A stretch of 64,000 bases of DNA from Elioraea sp. (lineage in GTDB: Bacteria > Pseudomonadota > Alphaproteobacteria > Acetobacterales > Acetobacteraceae): the NCBI RefSeq assembly GCF_022842375.1, contig NZ_JALHPR010000008.1, positions 100,189-164,188 of the forward strand. The letters run 5' to 3'. Under the pieces are notes generated by a model. It saw only the letters and a program-made list of their open reading frames with translations. It ran no database searches and was not told the DNA's origin. This document shows, piece by piece, positions 1 through 9,344 of this stretch. Position 1 is the first letter of the stretch. Every line of letters begins with the position of its first letter. The position numbers and the translations under genes are program-made.

Positions 1-1
1 G

Positions 2-559
2 GTCGCGCGCGGCCACGAGGTCTCCTGCCACGGCTGGCGGTGGGAGAACCACGTCCACATGGCCGAGGCGGAGGAGCGCGATGTGATCGCACGCTGCGTC
101 GCCTCGCTGCGCGAGACCTGCGGGGTGAGGCCGGTGGGCTGGCATGTCCGCTCGCTGACGTCGGAGAACACGCGGCGGCTGCTCGTCGAGGAGGGGGGCT
201 TCGCGTACGACAGCAACGCCTACAATGACGAGCTGCCCTACTTCGTTGAGGTCGGCGGCCATCGCCACGTGGTGCTGCCCTACAACTTCGACACCAACGA
301 CATGCGCTTCTTCGGCAACCGCGGCTTCGCGCTCGCCGAGCACTTCGAGCGGTACTGCTGCGACGCGTTCGACTGGCTGTGGGAGGAGGGCGCGCGGCGG
401 CCGCGGATGATGACCGTCGGGCTGCACACGCGCGTCATCGGTCGGCCGGGCCGCATCGCCGGGCTCGACAGGTTCCTCCGCCACGTGCGCGCGAAGGGCG
501 GCGCCTGGATTGCCCGGCGCGACGAAATCGCGCGCCACTGGCGCGCCGTGCACGGTTGA
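2..559 (+). CDS. Polysaccharide deacetylase / PuuE-like protein, 5' end missing
   Basis: The frame is open from the first bases of the window and ends at TGA 557-559, so the true start lies upstream. The visible 185 residues begin with the GHEVSCHGWRWENH segment, the metal-binding part of NodB-fold deacetylases of the PuuE (allantoinase-like) branch. The later segments FAYDSNAYNDELPYF and MMTVGLHTRVIGRPGR match the middle and end of that family. PuuE-type enzymes hydrolyse small cyclic ureides such as allantoin rather than polymers, but the substrate cannot be read here. The SIS-domain gene begins 5 bp downstream, so both are probably in one operon. Confidence 0.85.
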   Translation, partial: VARGHEVSCHGWRWENHVHMAEAEERDVIARCVASLRETCGVRPVGWHVRSLTSENTRRLLVEEGGFAYDSNAYNDELPYFVEVGGHRHVVLPYNFDTNDMRFFGNRGFALAEHFERYCCDAFDWLWEEGARRPRMMTVGLHTRVIGRPGRIAGLDRFLRHVRAKGGAWIARRDEIARHWRAVHG

Positions 560-564
560 ACGCG

Positions 565-1659
565 ATGGACCCGATGCCGTTTCCCGATGGCCCCATGGCC
601 GCCGACATCGCGCGACAGCCCGCGGTGCTCCGTACCCTGCTCGCGCGCGCCGACGAATTCGCCGCATTCGGGGCGGCCTCCCTCGCACCCGCGCCAGGGG
701 GCCGCGTCGTGGTGACGGGCTGTGGCGACGGGCTGTTCGCCGCAGCCGCGATGGCCGGCTTCGCACGCGACCGGCTTGGCCTCGCGTGGTGTGCCGAGGG
801 AGCGATGACGGTGGCGCTCGGCGCCGCCGGAAGGCTCGGTGCCCAGGATCGCGTCCTTGCCATCTCGATGTCGGGCAACGTCGACCGGACGGTGGAGGCG
901 GCGACGGCGGCAGCGGCATCCGGCGCGCGCGTGGCCGTGCTGTGCAACGGGGCAGGCGGGCGGCTCGGGCAGATCGCCGCGGCCAGGGTCTCGCTCGATA
1001 TCGCCGACCTCGCCCCGTTCCTCTGCGGCACCACCAGCTACACGGCGACGCTGCTTGCGCTTGCGTTGATCGCCGCTGGTGCGGCCGGTGCCCAGGTTCC
1101 GCATGCGGGGCTTGCCGCGGCGATCGACGCCGTCGCGGCATCCCTGGTGCCCGACATCGCCGCGATCGCCGGGCCCGCTCCGCGCGGCGTACGCATCCTG
1201 ACCGCGGGCGCCGATACGGGAACGGCACAATACGGCGCGGCGAAGCTTGTCGAGCTGACCCGGACGCCGGCCTGGGCGGGCGACATCGAGGAGTTCGCGC
1301 ACAGCCAGTTCTGGGCGGTTGAACGGGGCGAGCTCATCATCATGCTCGCGCCATCTCGCGCGATCGCTGCCTATGCCAACGCGAACGCGCGCGCGCTCGG
1401 CGCCATGGGGCTGCGCGTCGTCTCGGTCGAGACGGCGGAGGCGCCGGTGCCGGCAGCTTCCGCGCGGGTCGGTCTCGGCCCGATCGACGCCGATGTCGCG
1501 CCGATCGCGTCAGCGGTTGTGCTGCAACGCCTCGCGCACCATATCGCCCGCGCAACGGGCTTCGATCCCGATACGCGCCGGCACCTCAAGGACGATGGCG
1601 CCCGCTTCGCCGCAAGCCGTGCGATGACGCGCCGCTCGCTGCTCGGCACGGGGCTGTGA
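565..1659 (+). CDS. SIS-domain protein (GlmS isomerase-like, no glutaminase domain)
   Basis: 364 residues from ATG 565, 5 bp after the deacetylase stop. Two sugar-isomerase (SIS) halves are visible. The first has VVVTGCGDG and then VLAISMSGNVDRTVEAA, a phosphosugar-binding loop. The second has VRILTAGADTGTAQYGAAK followed by GDIEEFAHSQFW, resembling the GlmS isomerase active-site region. The N-terminal glutamine amidotransferase domain is absent, so it probably deaminates, isomerises or only binds an amino-sugar-like phosphate. The gene overlaps the kinase gene by four bases (GTGA), which implies translational coupling; a phosphosugar pathway is inferred from that. Exact substrate unknown. 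Confidence 0.8.
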   Translation: MDPMPFPDGPMAADIARQPAVLRTLLARADEFAAFGAASLAPAPGGRVVVTGCGDGLFAAAAMAGFARDRLGLAWCAEGAMTVALGAAGRLGAQDRVLAISMSGNVDRTVEAATAAAASGARVAVLCNGAGGRLGQIAAARVSLDIADLAPFLCGTTSYTATLLALALIAAGAAGAQVPHAGLAAAIDAVAASLVPDIAAIAGPAPRGVRILTAGADTGTAQYGAAKLVELTRTPAWAGDIEEFAHSQFWAVERGELIIMLAPSRAIAAYANANARALGAMGLRVVSVETAEAPVPAASARVGLGPIDADVAPIASAVVLQRLAHHIARATGFDPDTRRHLKDDGARFAASRAMTRRSLLGTGL

Positions 1660-2519
1660 CACGGCCGCTCGCCATCATCGGCCATGTCTCGCTCGATGCG
1701 ATCCGGACACCCGCGGCGGAGGCAGGCGACGTCCCGGGTGGAGCGGCGCTCTACGCCGCGCTCGGCGCGCGGCATGCGGGGGCGGCGGTCACGCTGTTCG
1801 CCCGCACCGGCGCGGACTGGCCCGCCGCCGCGACCGCCGCGCTGGCGGCCTCGGGGATCGACACGACAGGCCTGGTTGCGGGACCGGGCCTGACGCGACG
1901 ATCGGTGCAGCGTCACGACCGGGCGGGCAATCGGCGGTCGGCCCATCACGACGATGAGGTGTGGTGGGAGCGCACGCGCGCGCTTCGTCCGCCGCTGCCC
2001 GATGCGTCGTCTCGCTGGGCAGCCTGGGTGGTGATGCCGGTTCTGCCCGAGACGCTGGCCACAGCCATCGAAGCGGCCGCCCCGGCCGGCATTCCCGTCA
2101 TCGCCGACACGAGCGAGGCCTTTGCCGCGCGCGCGCGCGAGGCGCTCCTCGCCGCCGTGCCAGGGCTCGCGGCGTTCTGCCCGAGCGTCGCCGAAACGCG
2201 GCTCCTGCTTCCCGGGCGTGGGGATGACGATGCGGCCGATGTACTTGCCGCGCTCGGCACGGTGGTGCTGCAGAAACGTGGTGCCGACGGCGTTCTGCTC
2301 GTCGACAGGGCTGGGCATCGCCGGATCGCGGTTGAGCCGGTGGATGCCGTCGATCCGACCGGCGCCGGCGACGCGACCGTCGGCGCCTTCGCCGCCCATC
2401 TCGCCGCTGGCCTTCCGCACGCGGAGGCGGCGCGGCGCGCGATGGCGACAGGTGCCGCCGCTGTCGGCGGCATTGGCCCGGCGGGGCTTCTCGCCGCGAT
2501 CTCCTCGCTCAGCCGGTGA
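1656..2519 (+). CDS. PfkB-family carbohydrate/nucleoside kinase
   Basis: 287 residues starting at a GTG that overlaps the preceding stop (GTGA). The C-terminal signature VDPTGAGDATVGAFAA is the PfkB motif 2, with the anion hole and catalytic Asp. The N-terminal VPGGAALYAALGARHAGA matches the substrate-binding glycine-rich region. The family phosphorylates sugars, nucleosides or aminoimidazole compounds; which one is unknown. The SIS protein upstream fits a short sugar-phosphate route. The last 11 bases overlap tail-to-tail with the amidohydrolase gene on the other strand. Confidence 0.85.
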   Translation: MTRPLAIIGHVSLDAIRTPAAEAGDVPGGAALYAALGARHAGAAVTLFARTGADWPAAATAALAASGIDTTGLVAGPGLTRRSVQRHDRAGNRRSAHHDDEVWWERTRALRPPLPDASSRWAAWVVMPVLPETLATAIEAAAPAGIPVIADTSEAFAARAREALLAAVPGLAAFCPSVAETRLLLPGRGDDDAADVLAALGTVVLQKRGADGVLLVDRAGHRRIAVEPVDAVDPTGAGDATVGAFAAHLAAGLPHAEAARRAMATGAAAVGGIGPAGLLAAISSLSR

Positions 2520-4026
2520 GCCTGCGCCGCAGCCCGACATCGCGGGCATGGGCGCGCGCGACCATCGCGCGATAGGCGGGCTCAAGCCGCCTCGCTTCCT
2601 CGAGGGCAGGACCGAGCGACTGGCGGTAGCCCGCCATCAGGGCCCGCGCCTCCGCCCTGAGCGCGGCTTCGTCGATGGTCGTCACGCGCCCATCCTCGAA
2701 CACCACGCGACCCGCTGCGATCGTCATCCGCACGGATGATCCGCTCTCGCAATAGACGAGCTGGCGGCGGAGGTCGTTCAGCGGCGTGAAGGCGTAGGTG
2801 TCGAGATCGAGCAGCGCGATGTCGGCCTTCGCTCCGACGGTGAGATGGCCGATGTCCGGCCAGCGCAGCGCCCGCGCCCCGCCGCGCCAGAGGCAGGAGA
2901 GGATCTCCGGCGCCGCAGGCCAGCGCTCATACTCGTCGTCGGAAAGGGTGTGGACCAGGCCCGCCTGCTTGATGACGCCCCAGAGATTGACCGTATCGTC
3001 CACCGTCGCCTCGTCGGTGCCGAGGGCGATCGGCACGCCGGCATCGGCGAGCGCGCGGAACGGCATCACCCCGCTCCCGAGGCGGAGGTTGCAGAGCGGG
3101 TTGTGCGCCACGGTCGCGCCCGAGCGGGCGAGCAGTGCCATGTCGTCCTCGTCGATCCAGATGGCATGGATCACGACCATGCGCGCATCGAGATGGCCGA
3201 GGTCGTGCACGTAGCGCACCAGGCTCCTTCCGTACTTCTCCTCGCCGAGCACGCGCTGAAGCTTCGATTCGAGGATGTGGCAGTTGAACGGAAGATCATG
3301 CCGCTCCGAGAGCTCCGAAAGACCGACGAAGTAGGGCAGCGTCACGCGCTGCGGCGCCGAGCAGGAGAGAGCGGCGCCGATGCGCCCGTCTCCCGCGCCG
3401 TCCCACGTCGAGACGAGGTGCGCGTAGAGGGCGAGCAGCTCCTCGTCCGTCTGCCGCGGCGCTGATTCCATTGCCGCGCGCATCGCGGGCGTGAGCAGGT
3501 CGTGCAGGAAGGGATACTTCTCGTACTCGACGACATTGGGCTGGTCGATCGCGAGGCGGGCACGCATGCCGATGTCGCGATAGGCGCGCGCGATGCCGTC
3601 GATCCCCTCGGCGGAGGCAACCGGAACATGGAACGCATCATCCATCACGGACGTGATGCCGAGCCTCAGCATCTCGGCCGCACCGAGAAGGGTGCGCACG
3701 TAGTTGAGGTGCCCGACCGGAACGCCGGCGGCGAGCGGCGGCACCTCGTAGAGCATGAAGATCTCGAGCGGAAGCCCGTCAAGCATGCCGCGCATCAGGT
3801 TGCCCGGCGAGTGGAAGTGGGCGTTTATCAGGCCGGGTATGGCGAGCATGCCCTTCGCCTCGATCACGCGCCCGATGGGCCCCTCGACGGCAAGCCCCGG
3901 CCCGATCGCGGCGATCCTCCCGGCCTCGATCAGGATGTCGGCGCACGGCCACTGCGTGCCTGCGTCATCGGCGGCAAACACATGGGCATCGCGGATCAGC
4001 AGGCGATCTGGTGTGCTCGTGGTCAT
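2509..4026 (-). CDS. Amidohydrolase-superfamily metallohydrolase (Atz/Trz/SsnA-like)
   Basis: 505 residues from ATG 4026; the frame remains open 132 bp further upstream through a proline run coded by a poly-C tract, so the internal ATG is preferred. The metal site is clear: GLINAHFHSPG (His70, His72), a later His in NCHILESK, His in VVIHAIWIDEDD, then HNPLCNLRLGSG and the Asp of LGTDEATVDD. This is the layout of chlorohydrolase/guanine-deaminase-like enzymes that remove amino or halide groups from heterocycles. The convergent neighbours are kinase and ureide-type genes, so a role in nitrogen-heterocycle breakdown is likely. Substrate unproven. Confidence 0.88.
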   Translation of the reverse strand: MTTSTPDRLLIRDAHVFAADDAGTQWPCADILIEAGRIAAIGPGLAVEGPIGRVIEAKGMLAIPGLINAHFHSPGNLMRGMLDGLPLEIFMLYEVPPLAAGVPVGHLNYVRTLLGAAEMLRLGITSVMDDAFHVPVASAEGIDGIARAYRDIGMRARLAIDQPNVVEYEKYPFLHDLLTPAMRAAMESAPRQTDEELLALYAHLVSTWDGAGDGRIGAALSCSAPQRVTLPYFVGLSELSERHDLPFNCHILESKLQRVLGEEKYGRSLVRYVHDLGHLDARMVVIHAIWIDEDDMALLARSGATVAHNPLCNLRLGSGVMPFRALADAGVPIALGTDEATVDDTVNLWGVIKQAGLVHTLSDDEYERWPAAPEILSCLWRGGARALRWPDIGHLTVGAKADIALLDLDTYAFTPLNDLRRQLVYCESGSSVRMTIAAGRVVFEDGRVTTIDEAALRAEARALMAGYRQSLGPALEEARRLEPAYRAMVARAHARDVGLRRRLTG

Positions 4027-4042
4027 GGTGTCCAAGGGACGC

Positions 4043-4053
4043 GGGGGGGGGGG
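4043..4053. repeat. Eleven-base G homopolymer upstream of the amidohydrolase start
   Basis: A run of 11 G on the plus strand (C on the coding strand), then A and five more G, lies 17 bp in front of ATG 4026. If translation began upstream this would code for consecutive prolines. Next to it, GTGTC-N6-GACAC (4059-4074) is a short inverted repeat. A long mononucleotide run in a leader can slip during replication. Confidence 0.7.
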
Positions 4054-4254
4054 AGGGGGTGTCTGATCTGACACGTTGCCACGACCGTGATCAGGGAAGC
4101 TATCTGGAGATTGAATGCCGGTGAGCGATTCGTTCCGACCAGGTTCGCCCCCGAGCATGAGAACCGAGTGCCGTGGCGGTTCGGCTCAGCGTGCGCATGC
4201 TGGCTGGCATTGCTGTTCCACGCACGCGATCAGAGCCCCAGGCGCCCGTCTCGC

Positions 4255-4385
4255 CATGGCTGGCGTGTAGCCGAAGTTCTGCAGGTATGAGAACGCCACG
4301 CCGTGCAGCGCCGCCGCGCGGGGTGAGGCGGCCCGGTTCCATCCATTCCGGTCAGCGGGCTTCGTCGCCCCGAGGGAGCAACTGC
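4255..4385 (-). pseudogene. Fragment of the XRE-type regulator found at 44814-45428
   Basis: On the minus strand this stretch encodes ADRNGWNRAASPRAAALHG followed by FSYLQNFGYTP. The same peptide, with about four changes, occurs in the complete regulator at 44814-45428. DNA similarity is also high (for example the shared GAAGTTCTGCAGGTA and GGCCCGGTTCCATCCATTCC). There is no helix-turn-helix part, no start and no C-terminal half, so this is a duplicated internal piece. The remainder of 4027-4470 holds no convincing gene. Confidence 0.75.
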
Positions 4386-4394
4386 GATCCTCCC

Positions 4395-4409
4395 TGACAC
4401 ACTTTGTCA
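4395..4409. promoter_or_regulatory. Predicted operator of the metal-responsive response regulator (site 1)
   Basis: TGACA-CACTT-TGTCA is a perfect five-base inverted repeat, 61 bp before ATG 4471. A nearly identical site stands at 11817-11831, 68 bp before the other metal gene block. The TGACA/TGTCA arms resemble the CusR/PcoR/CopR box (TGACAA-NN-TTGTCA in E. coli). The cognate regulator is inferred to be the response regulator at 9755-10507. Confidence 0.6.
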
Positions 4410-4470
4410 CGATCCGGCGCGGTGTCGTCGCATTGCCCGGGGCAAGAGAGCGTGCCCCAGGGAGCTCCCC

Positions 4471-6168
4471 ATGCGCTGTCGTATTGCCTCAAGCCATCTG
4501 CCGGCCGCTTTCGGCCTCGCTGCCATAAGTCTGCTGGGCCTGCTTCTGCTTGCCTGGCCCGCCGCCGCGCATGAGGGGCATGATCACGGCGCCGCGCCGG
4601 AGCCGGTCGCCACGGCCCTGCCGCGCGCGGAGGCGCACAGCGATCTGTTCGAAGTCGTCGCGGTCCTTCAGCTGGGCGGCGCGCTGACGGTCACGCTCGA
4701 CCGCTACGCCGATAACGCACCGCTGGACGGCTCCATCACGCTCTCGCTCGATGGCCAGGACATACCGGCAGAGCGCCAGGGAATCGGCCTTTTCGTGGTG
4801 CGGCATCCGCTGCTGGAACGAACTGGTCGGCGCGACATCGTCTTCACGGTGACGGCAGGGGATGAGATGGACCTGCTGACCGCGACGCTCGATGTTCCCG
4901 CGCTGCCTGCGGCATCCGGTAACGCCATCACAGCGCTCGCGCTGTTGCGGGACAGCACGGTGCAGATCGGCATCGGGGTCGGGCTGCTCGTGCTGGGGCT
5001 GCTTCTCGGGCGTGCCTCCGTCCGACGCCTCCTGCCGCCGATGGTCGAAGAGGCACGCCCCAACCGTCAGGTCGAGGCCTTGCCGTCCGGGGCGCGGCGC
5101 GCCGCCGCATTGCTGCTGGCAGCACTCACTGCCGCCGCACCGGCCGTCGCCCAGCAGGCGCTGGTGACCGGGGAGGCACCGCGCCGCCTGCAGGACGGCG
5201 CCATCTTTGTCCCGAAGCCGTCGCAGCGCCTGCTCGGCGTGCGGACACTGCTGACGGAGAATGGCGAGGCATCGGCCGCGCTGCGAATGATCGGCACGCT
5301 GGTGCCGGACCCGAACGCCTCTGGCCGGGTACAGGCCAGCCAGAACGGACGGCTCGAGCCTGGCGACGCGGGCTTCCCCACGCTCGGCCAGCGGGTCGAG
5401 CGCGGTCAGGTCCTCGCCTACGTCACGCCGACCTACAGCGCCGCAGAACGCGGTGGCCTCATCCAGAACGCCGCCGAACTGGATGCGCAGATCACCATCC
5501 TCGAAGCCCGCGTCCGTCGCCTCACCTCGCTGCGCGGGATGGTGGCGGAGCGCGAGATCCAGGACGCCCAGGCCGAGCTTGCCGGTGCGCGGCAGCGGCG
5601 CACCGCGATCCAGCCGGCGCTGTCGGGGCGGGAAGCGCTGGTCGCACCCGTCTCCGGCATCGTCTCGACCGTCCGCGGCGCCGTGGGGCAGATCGTCGAC
5701 AGCGCGACCACCATCGTCGAGATCGTCGACCCGAGCCGGCTCTGGGTGGAGGCGCTCGCCTTCGATCGTGCTGCGCTGGAGCGCATCACGGGCGCGAACG
5801 CGACGCTGCCGGACGGCCGCGTGCTGGACCTCGCCTTCGTGGGAAGGGGGCTGACGGTGCGGCAGCAGGCGGTCCCCGTGAACTTCCGCGTGGATGATCC
5901 GCCGGCCGATGCGCCGATCGGCATCTCGGTGCTCGTGACGCTGCGCACGGCCCGCGCCGTGCAGGGGGTCGTGCTGCCCGCCGACGCGGTGGTCCGCAGC
6001 GCGGAAGGCCCGCCCGTCGTGTTCGAGCACGCGACCGCGGAACGCTTCATCCCCCGCCAGGTGCGGGTGCAGCCGCTTGACGGCACGCGCGTCGTGGTGA
6101 CGGCCGGGCTCGAGGCCGGGCAGCGCGTGGTGGTGCAGGGTGCTGCGCTGATCGCCCAGGTCCGCTGA
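4471..6168 (+). CDS. RND efflux periplasmic adaptor (CusB/CzcB-like) with fused N-terminal domain
   Basis: 565 residues. A signal peptide (residues 1-33) ends before a His-rich HEGHDHG stretch that may bind metal. Residues 55-145 form a beta-rich domain of unknown identity, and 163-180 form a membrane helix. A second signal-like segment (208-228, ending APAVAQQ) precedes the adaptor proper from about 240. The adaptor part shows the lipoyl/barrel-sandwich halves (RVERGQVLAYV and LVAPVSGIVSTVRGAVGQIV), a hairpin around 340-395 and a beta-barrel. Typical CusB adaptors are about 400 residues, so the first 210 are an extension. It would link the RND pump to an outer-membrane channel; no channel gene is present. 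The pump gene starts 17 bp downstream. Confidence 0.88.
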   Translation: MRCRIASSHLPAAFGLAAISLLGLLLLAWPAAAHEGHDHGAAPEPVATALPRAEAHSDLFEVVAVLQLGGALTVTLDRYADNAPLDGSITLSLDGQDIPAERQGIGLFVVRHPLLERTGRRDIVFTVTAGDEMDLLTATLDVPALPAASGNAITALALLRDSTVQIGIGVGLLVLGLLLGRASVRRLLPPMVEEARPNRQVEALPSGARRAAALLLAALTAAAPAVAQQALVTGEAPRRLQDGAIFVPKPSQRLLGVRTLLTENGEASAALRMIGTLVPDPNASGRVQASQNGRLEPGDAGFPTLGQRVERGQVLAYVTPTYSAAERGGLIQNAAELDAQITILEARVRRLTSLRGMVAEREIQDAQAELAGARQRRTAIQPALSGREALVAPVSGIVSTVRGAVGQIVDSATTIVEIVDPSRLWVEALAFDRAALERITGANATLPDGRVLDLAFVGRGLTVRQQAVPVNFRVDDPPADAPIGISVLVTLRTARAVQGVVLPADAVVRSAEGPPVVFEHATAERFIPRQVRVQPLDGTRVVVTAGLEAGQRVVVQGAALIAQVR

Positions 6169-6185
6169 TCGGGGTGCGCTGAGCC

Positions 6186-9100
6186 ATGCTGTTCAACGCC
6201 ATCGTCGGGTTCTCGCTGCGCAACCGGCTTTTCGTGCTCGTTGCCGCGCTGCTGGTCAGCGTCTACGGCATGTTCACGTTGTCGCGCATGCCGGTCGATG
6301 TCTTCCCCGATCTCAACAAGCCGACCGTCACGCTGATGACCGAGGCCGAGGGCTTCGCCCCGGAGGAGGTCGAGCAGCTTGTCTCGTTCCCGATCGAGAC
6401 CGCGGTGAACGGGCTGCCTGGCGTGACGCGGGTGCGGTCCGTTTCCTCGGTCGGGCTCTCGATCGTCTTCGTCGAGTTCGACTGGGGTGCGGACATCTGG
6501 CGCGCGCGCCAGCAGGTGAGCGAGCGGCTCGGCCAGATCCAGGCGCAGCTTCCCCCGCGCGTGCTGCCCACCATGTCGCCGGTCTCCTCCATCATGGGGG
6601 AGATCATGCTGGTGGCGATGACCGCGCCCGCGGACGGCTCGGTTGGGCCAATGGAGCTGCGCGACCTCGCAGACTGGGTGATGCGCCCGCGACTGCTGAC
6701 CATCCCCGGCATCTCGCAGGTCATTCCGATCGGCGGTGCGGTGCGGCAGTTCCGCGTCATGCCGGACCTCGACCGGCTGCACGCGCTGGACCTGACGAAC
6801 GACCAGCTCATCGCCGCGCTGCGCCAGTTCGGTGGCAATGCCGGCGGCGGTTACGTGGACCAGGCGGGCCGCGAGTTCCTGATCCGCAACATCGGCCGCA
6901 CCACCTCGCTCGAGGACCTGCGCAACGCGACGGTCGGGTTCCGGGAAGGGCAGCCCATCGCGCTGCGCCAAGTGGCGCGTGTCGAGTTCGGCCCGCGCTT
7001 CAAGCGCGGCGAGGCGGGGGTGGACGGCCAGCCCGCGGTGATCCTTGCCATCGCCAAGCAGCCGGGCGCCGACACGATCCGCCTGACGCGCGCGGTGGAA
7101 GCGGCGCTCGCGGATTTGCAGGCCGGCATGCCGCGCGGCGTGGTGGCTGACCGCGTCAAGTTCCGCCAGGCCGACTTCATCGCGCAGTCGATCGCCAACC
7201 TGCAGCAGGTGCTGGCCGAGGCCTTCGTCGTCGTGGCGATCGTGCTGTTCGCCTTCCTGCTGAACACGCGCACGACCATCATCTCGCTGACGGCGATCCC
7301 GCTCTCGATCCTGCTGACGGCGATCGTGTTCGCGGCCTTCGGCCTCTCGATCAACACCATGACACTGGGCGGTCTCGCCATCGCCGTGGGCGAACTGGTG
7401 GACGACGCGGTGGTGGACGTCGAGAACATCCTGCGACGCCTGAAGGAGAACGTCGCGCGGGCCGTGCCCGAACCGGTGATGCAGGTCGTCGTTTCGGCCA
7501 GCGCGGAGGTGCGCTCCGGCATCGTCTACGCCACGCTGATCATCGTGCTGGTCTTCCTGCCGCTCTTCGCGCTGACCGGGATCGAGGGTCGGCTGTTCGC
7601 GCCGCTCGGCATCGCCTACATCGTTTCGATCCTGTGTTCGCTTCTGGTGGCGATCACCGTCACACCGGTGCTGTCTTATTGGCTGCTGCCACGGATGCGG
7701 CGCATGCATGCGGGCGACGGTGCGCTGGTGCGGGGGCTGAAGGCAGGGCAGGAACGCCTGCTGCGCTGGGCCTTCGCGCACCGCTCGATGGTGCTCGGCC
7801 TTGCGTTCGGTAGCGTCCTGGTCGCCGCCTCCAGCGTTCCACTTCTGCCGCGCGCCTTCCTGCCGCCGTTCAACGAGGGCACGCTCGTCATCAACGTCAC
7901 ATACCAGCCGGGCATCTCGCTCGCGGAATCGGACGCGCTCGGACGCGTCGCGGAGCGCCTGCTGATGCAGGTGCCCGAGGTGAAGGGTGTGGGTCGCCGC
8001 ACCGGCCGGGCGGAGCTCGACGAGCATGCGGAGGGCGTGCATTCCTCCGAGCTCGACCTCGATCTCAGCGACGGTGGCCGCTCTCGCGCCGAGGTGCTGG
8101 CCGATATCCGAGCGCGGCTGGCGGCGCTGCCGGCGGCGGTGAACATCGGCCAGCCGATCAGCCACCGGCTGGACCACATGCTCTCCGGCGTGCGGGCACA
8201 GATCGCGCTGAAGATCTTCGGCGACGACCTGGACACGCTGCGCACGCTCGCCGAGACGCTGCGCGGCCGGCTGGCGGAGAACGTGCCGGGGCTGACCGAC
8301 CTGCAGCTCGAGCGGCAGGTGCGCATCCCGCAACTGCGCATCGCCGTGGACCATGAGCGTGCAGGTCTCTACGGCGTCTCGGCGGCGGCGCTGACTGAAA
8401 CGCTAGAATCCCTCACCGGCGGCACGGTGGTCAGCCAGATCCTGGACGGCGCGCGCCGCTTCGACGTGGTGCTGCGCCTGGCCGACGAGGATCGCACCAC
8501 GACCCGCCTGGCCGAGGCGCTGGTGCCGACGCCACATGGCCGCGTGCCGCTCGGCCTGCTCGCGCGCGTGGAGGAGGGCGATGGCCCGAATCAGATCCTG
8601 CGCGAGGGCGCGCGCCGCCGTATCGTGGTGCTCGCGAATACGACGCCCGATGCCGACATGGCAGAGGTGATCGCCGGCATCCGCGCCGAACTCGCGCGCG
8701 CGCCCATGCCCACCGGCTACACCACCGCACTGGAAGGGACCTTCCAGGCACAGGAAGAGGCGATGCGCACCATCGCCGTCCTCGCCCTGATCTCGCTCGG
8801 CCTGATCTTCGTGGTGCTCTATTCGCGCTACCGCTCGGCCATGCTGGCAGTGATCGTCATGGGCAACGTGCCGCTGGCGCTGATCGGCGCGGTCGCGGCG
8901 ATCTGGATCGCCGGGCAGCCACTGTCGGTCGCGACGCTGGTGGGCTTCGTCACGCTCACCGGCATCACGACACGCAACGGCATCCTGAAGGTCAGCCACT
9001 ACCTGAACCTGGCGCTGCACGAGGGCGAGCGGTGGGGCCTGGCGCTCGTCCTGCGCGGCTCGGCAGAGCGGCTGACGCCGGTGCTGATGACGGCGCTCTC

Positions 9101-9329
9101 CGCTGGCCTCGCGCTCATTCCGCTTGCAATCGGTGCCGACGCACCGGGCAAGGAGATCCTGCATCCCGTCGCCATCACCATCCTGGGTGGCCTGGTCAGC
9201 GCCACGTTGCTCGATACGCTGGTGACGCCGATCCTGTTCCACCGCTTCGGCCGCCCGGCGCTGGACCGCCTGCGCGCGGAGGCCGAGGAACGACGGATTG
9301 GCGGGGCGCTCGCCCCCGAGACATTCTGA
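6186..9329 (+). CDS. Heavy-metal RND efflux pump (CusA/CzcA family)
   Basis: 1047 residues, the usual length of HME-RND permeases. It starts [18 protein letters not shown], with a first membrane helix and then the [15 protein letters not shown] motif typical of CusA/CzcA. The transmembrane motif [14 protein letters not shown] at about residues 402-415 carries the acidic residues expected of proton-coupled metal RND pumps. Two large periplasmic loops and a second helix bundle ([33 protein letters not shown]) complete the fold. It should export Cu(I)/Ag(I) or divalent metals from periplasm or cytoplasm. The DUF411, DUF305 and P1B-ATPase neighbours favour copper or silver. Confidence 0.93.
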   Translation: MLFNAIVGFSLRNRLFVLVAALLVSVYGMFTLSRMPVDVFPDLNKPTVTLMTEAEGFAPEEVEQLVSFPIETAVNGLPGVTRVRSVSSVGLSIVFVEFDWGADIWRARQQVSERLGQIQAQLPPRVLPTMSPVSSIMGEIMLVAMTAPADGSVGPMELRDLADWVMRPRLLTIPGISQVIPIGGAVRQFRVMPDLDRLHALDLTNDQLIAALRQFGGNAGGGYVDQAGREFLIRNIGRTTSLEDLRNATVGFREGQPIALRQVARVEFGPRFKRGEAGVDGQPAVILAIAKQPGADTIRLTRAVEAALADLQAGMPRGVVADRVKFRQADFIAQSIANLQQVLAEAFVVVAIVLFAFLLNTRTTIISLTAIPLSILLTAIVFAAFGLSINTMTLGGLAIAVGELVDDAVVDVENILRRLKENVARAVPEPVMQVVVSASAEVRSGIVYATLIIVLVFLPLFALTGIEGRLFAPLGIAYIVSILCSLLVAITVTPVLSYWLLPRMRRMHAGDGALVRGLKAGQERLLRWAFAHRSMVLGLAFGSVLVAASSVPLLPRAFLPPFNEGTLVINVTYQPGISLAESDALGRVAERLLMQVPEVKGVGRRTGRAELDEHAEGVHSSELDLDLSDGGRSRAEVLADIRARLAALPAAVNIGQPISHRLDHMLSGVRAQIALKIFGDDLDTLRTLAETLRGRLAENVPGLTDLQLERQVRIPQLRIAVDHERAGLYGVSAAALTETLESLTGGTVVSQILDGARRFDVVLRLADEDRTTTRLAEALVPTPHGRVPLGLLARVEEGDGPNQILREGARRRIVVLANTTPDADMAEVIAGIRAELARAPMPTGYTTALEGTFQAQEEAMRTIAVLALISLGLIFVVLYSRYRSAMLAVIVMGNVPLALIGAVAAIWIAGQPLSVATLVGFVTLTGITTRNGILKVSHYLNLALHEGERWGLALVLRGSAERLTPVLMTALSAGLALIPLAIGADAPGKEILHPVAITILGGLVSATLLDTLVTPILFHRFGRPALDRLRAEAEERRIGGALAPETF

Positions 9330-9344
9330 GGCCTGGAGACACCG

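Noticed and set aside
5433..8354. A 973-codon open frame antisense to the RND adaptor and pump
   Set aside because: It mirrors the codon pattern of the pump gene in a high-GC genome, is very rich in Arg, His and Asp, and has no domain. It is a shadow frame.
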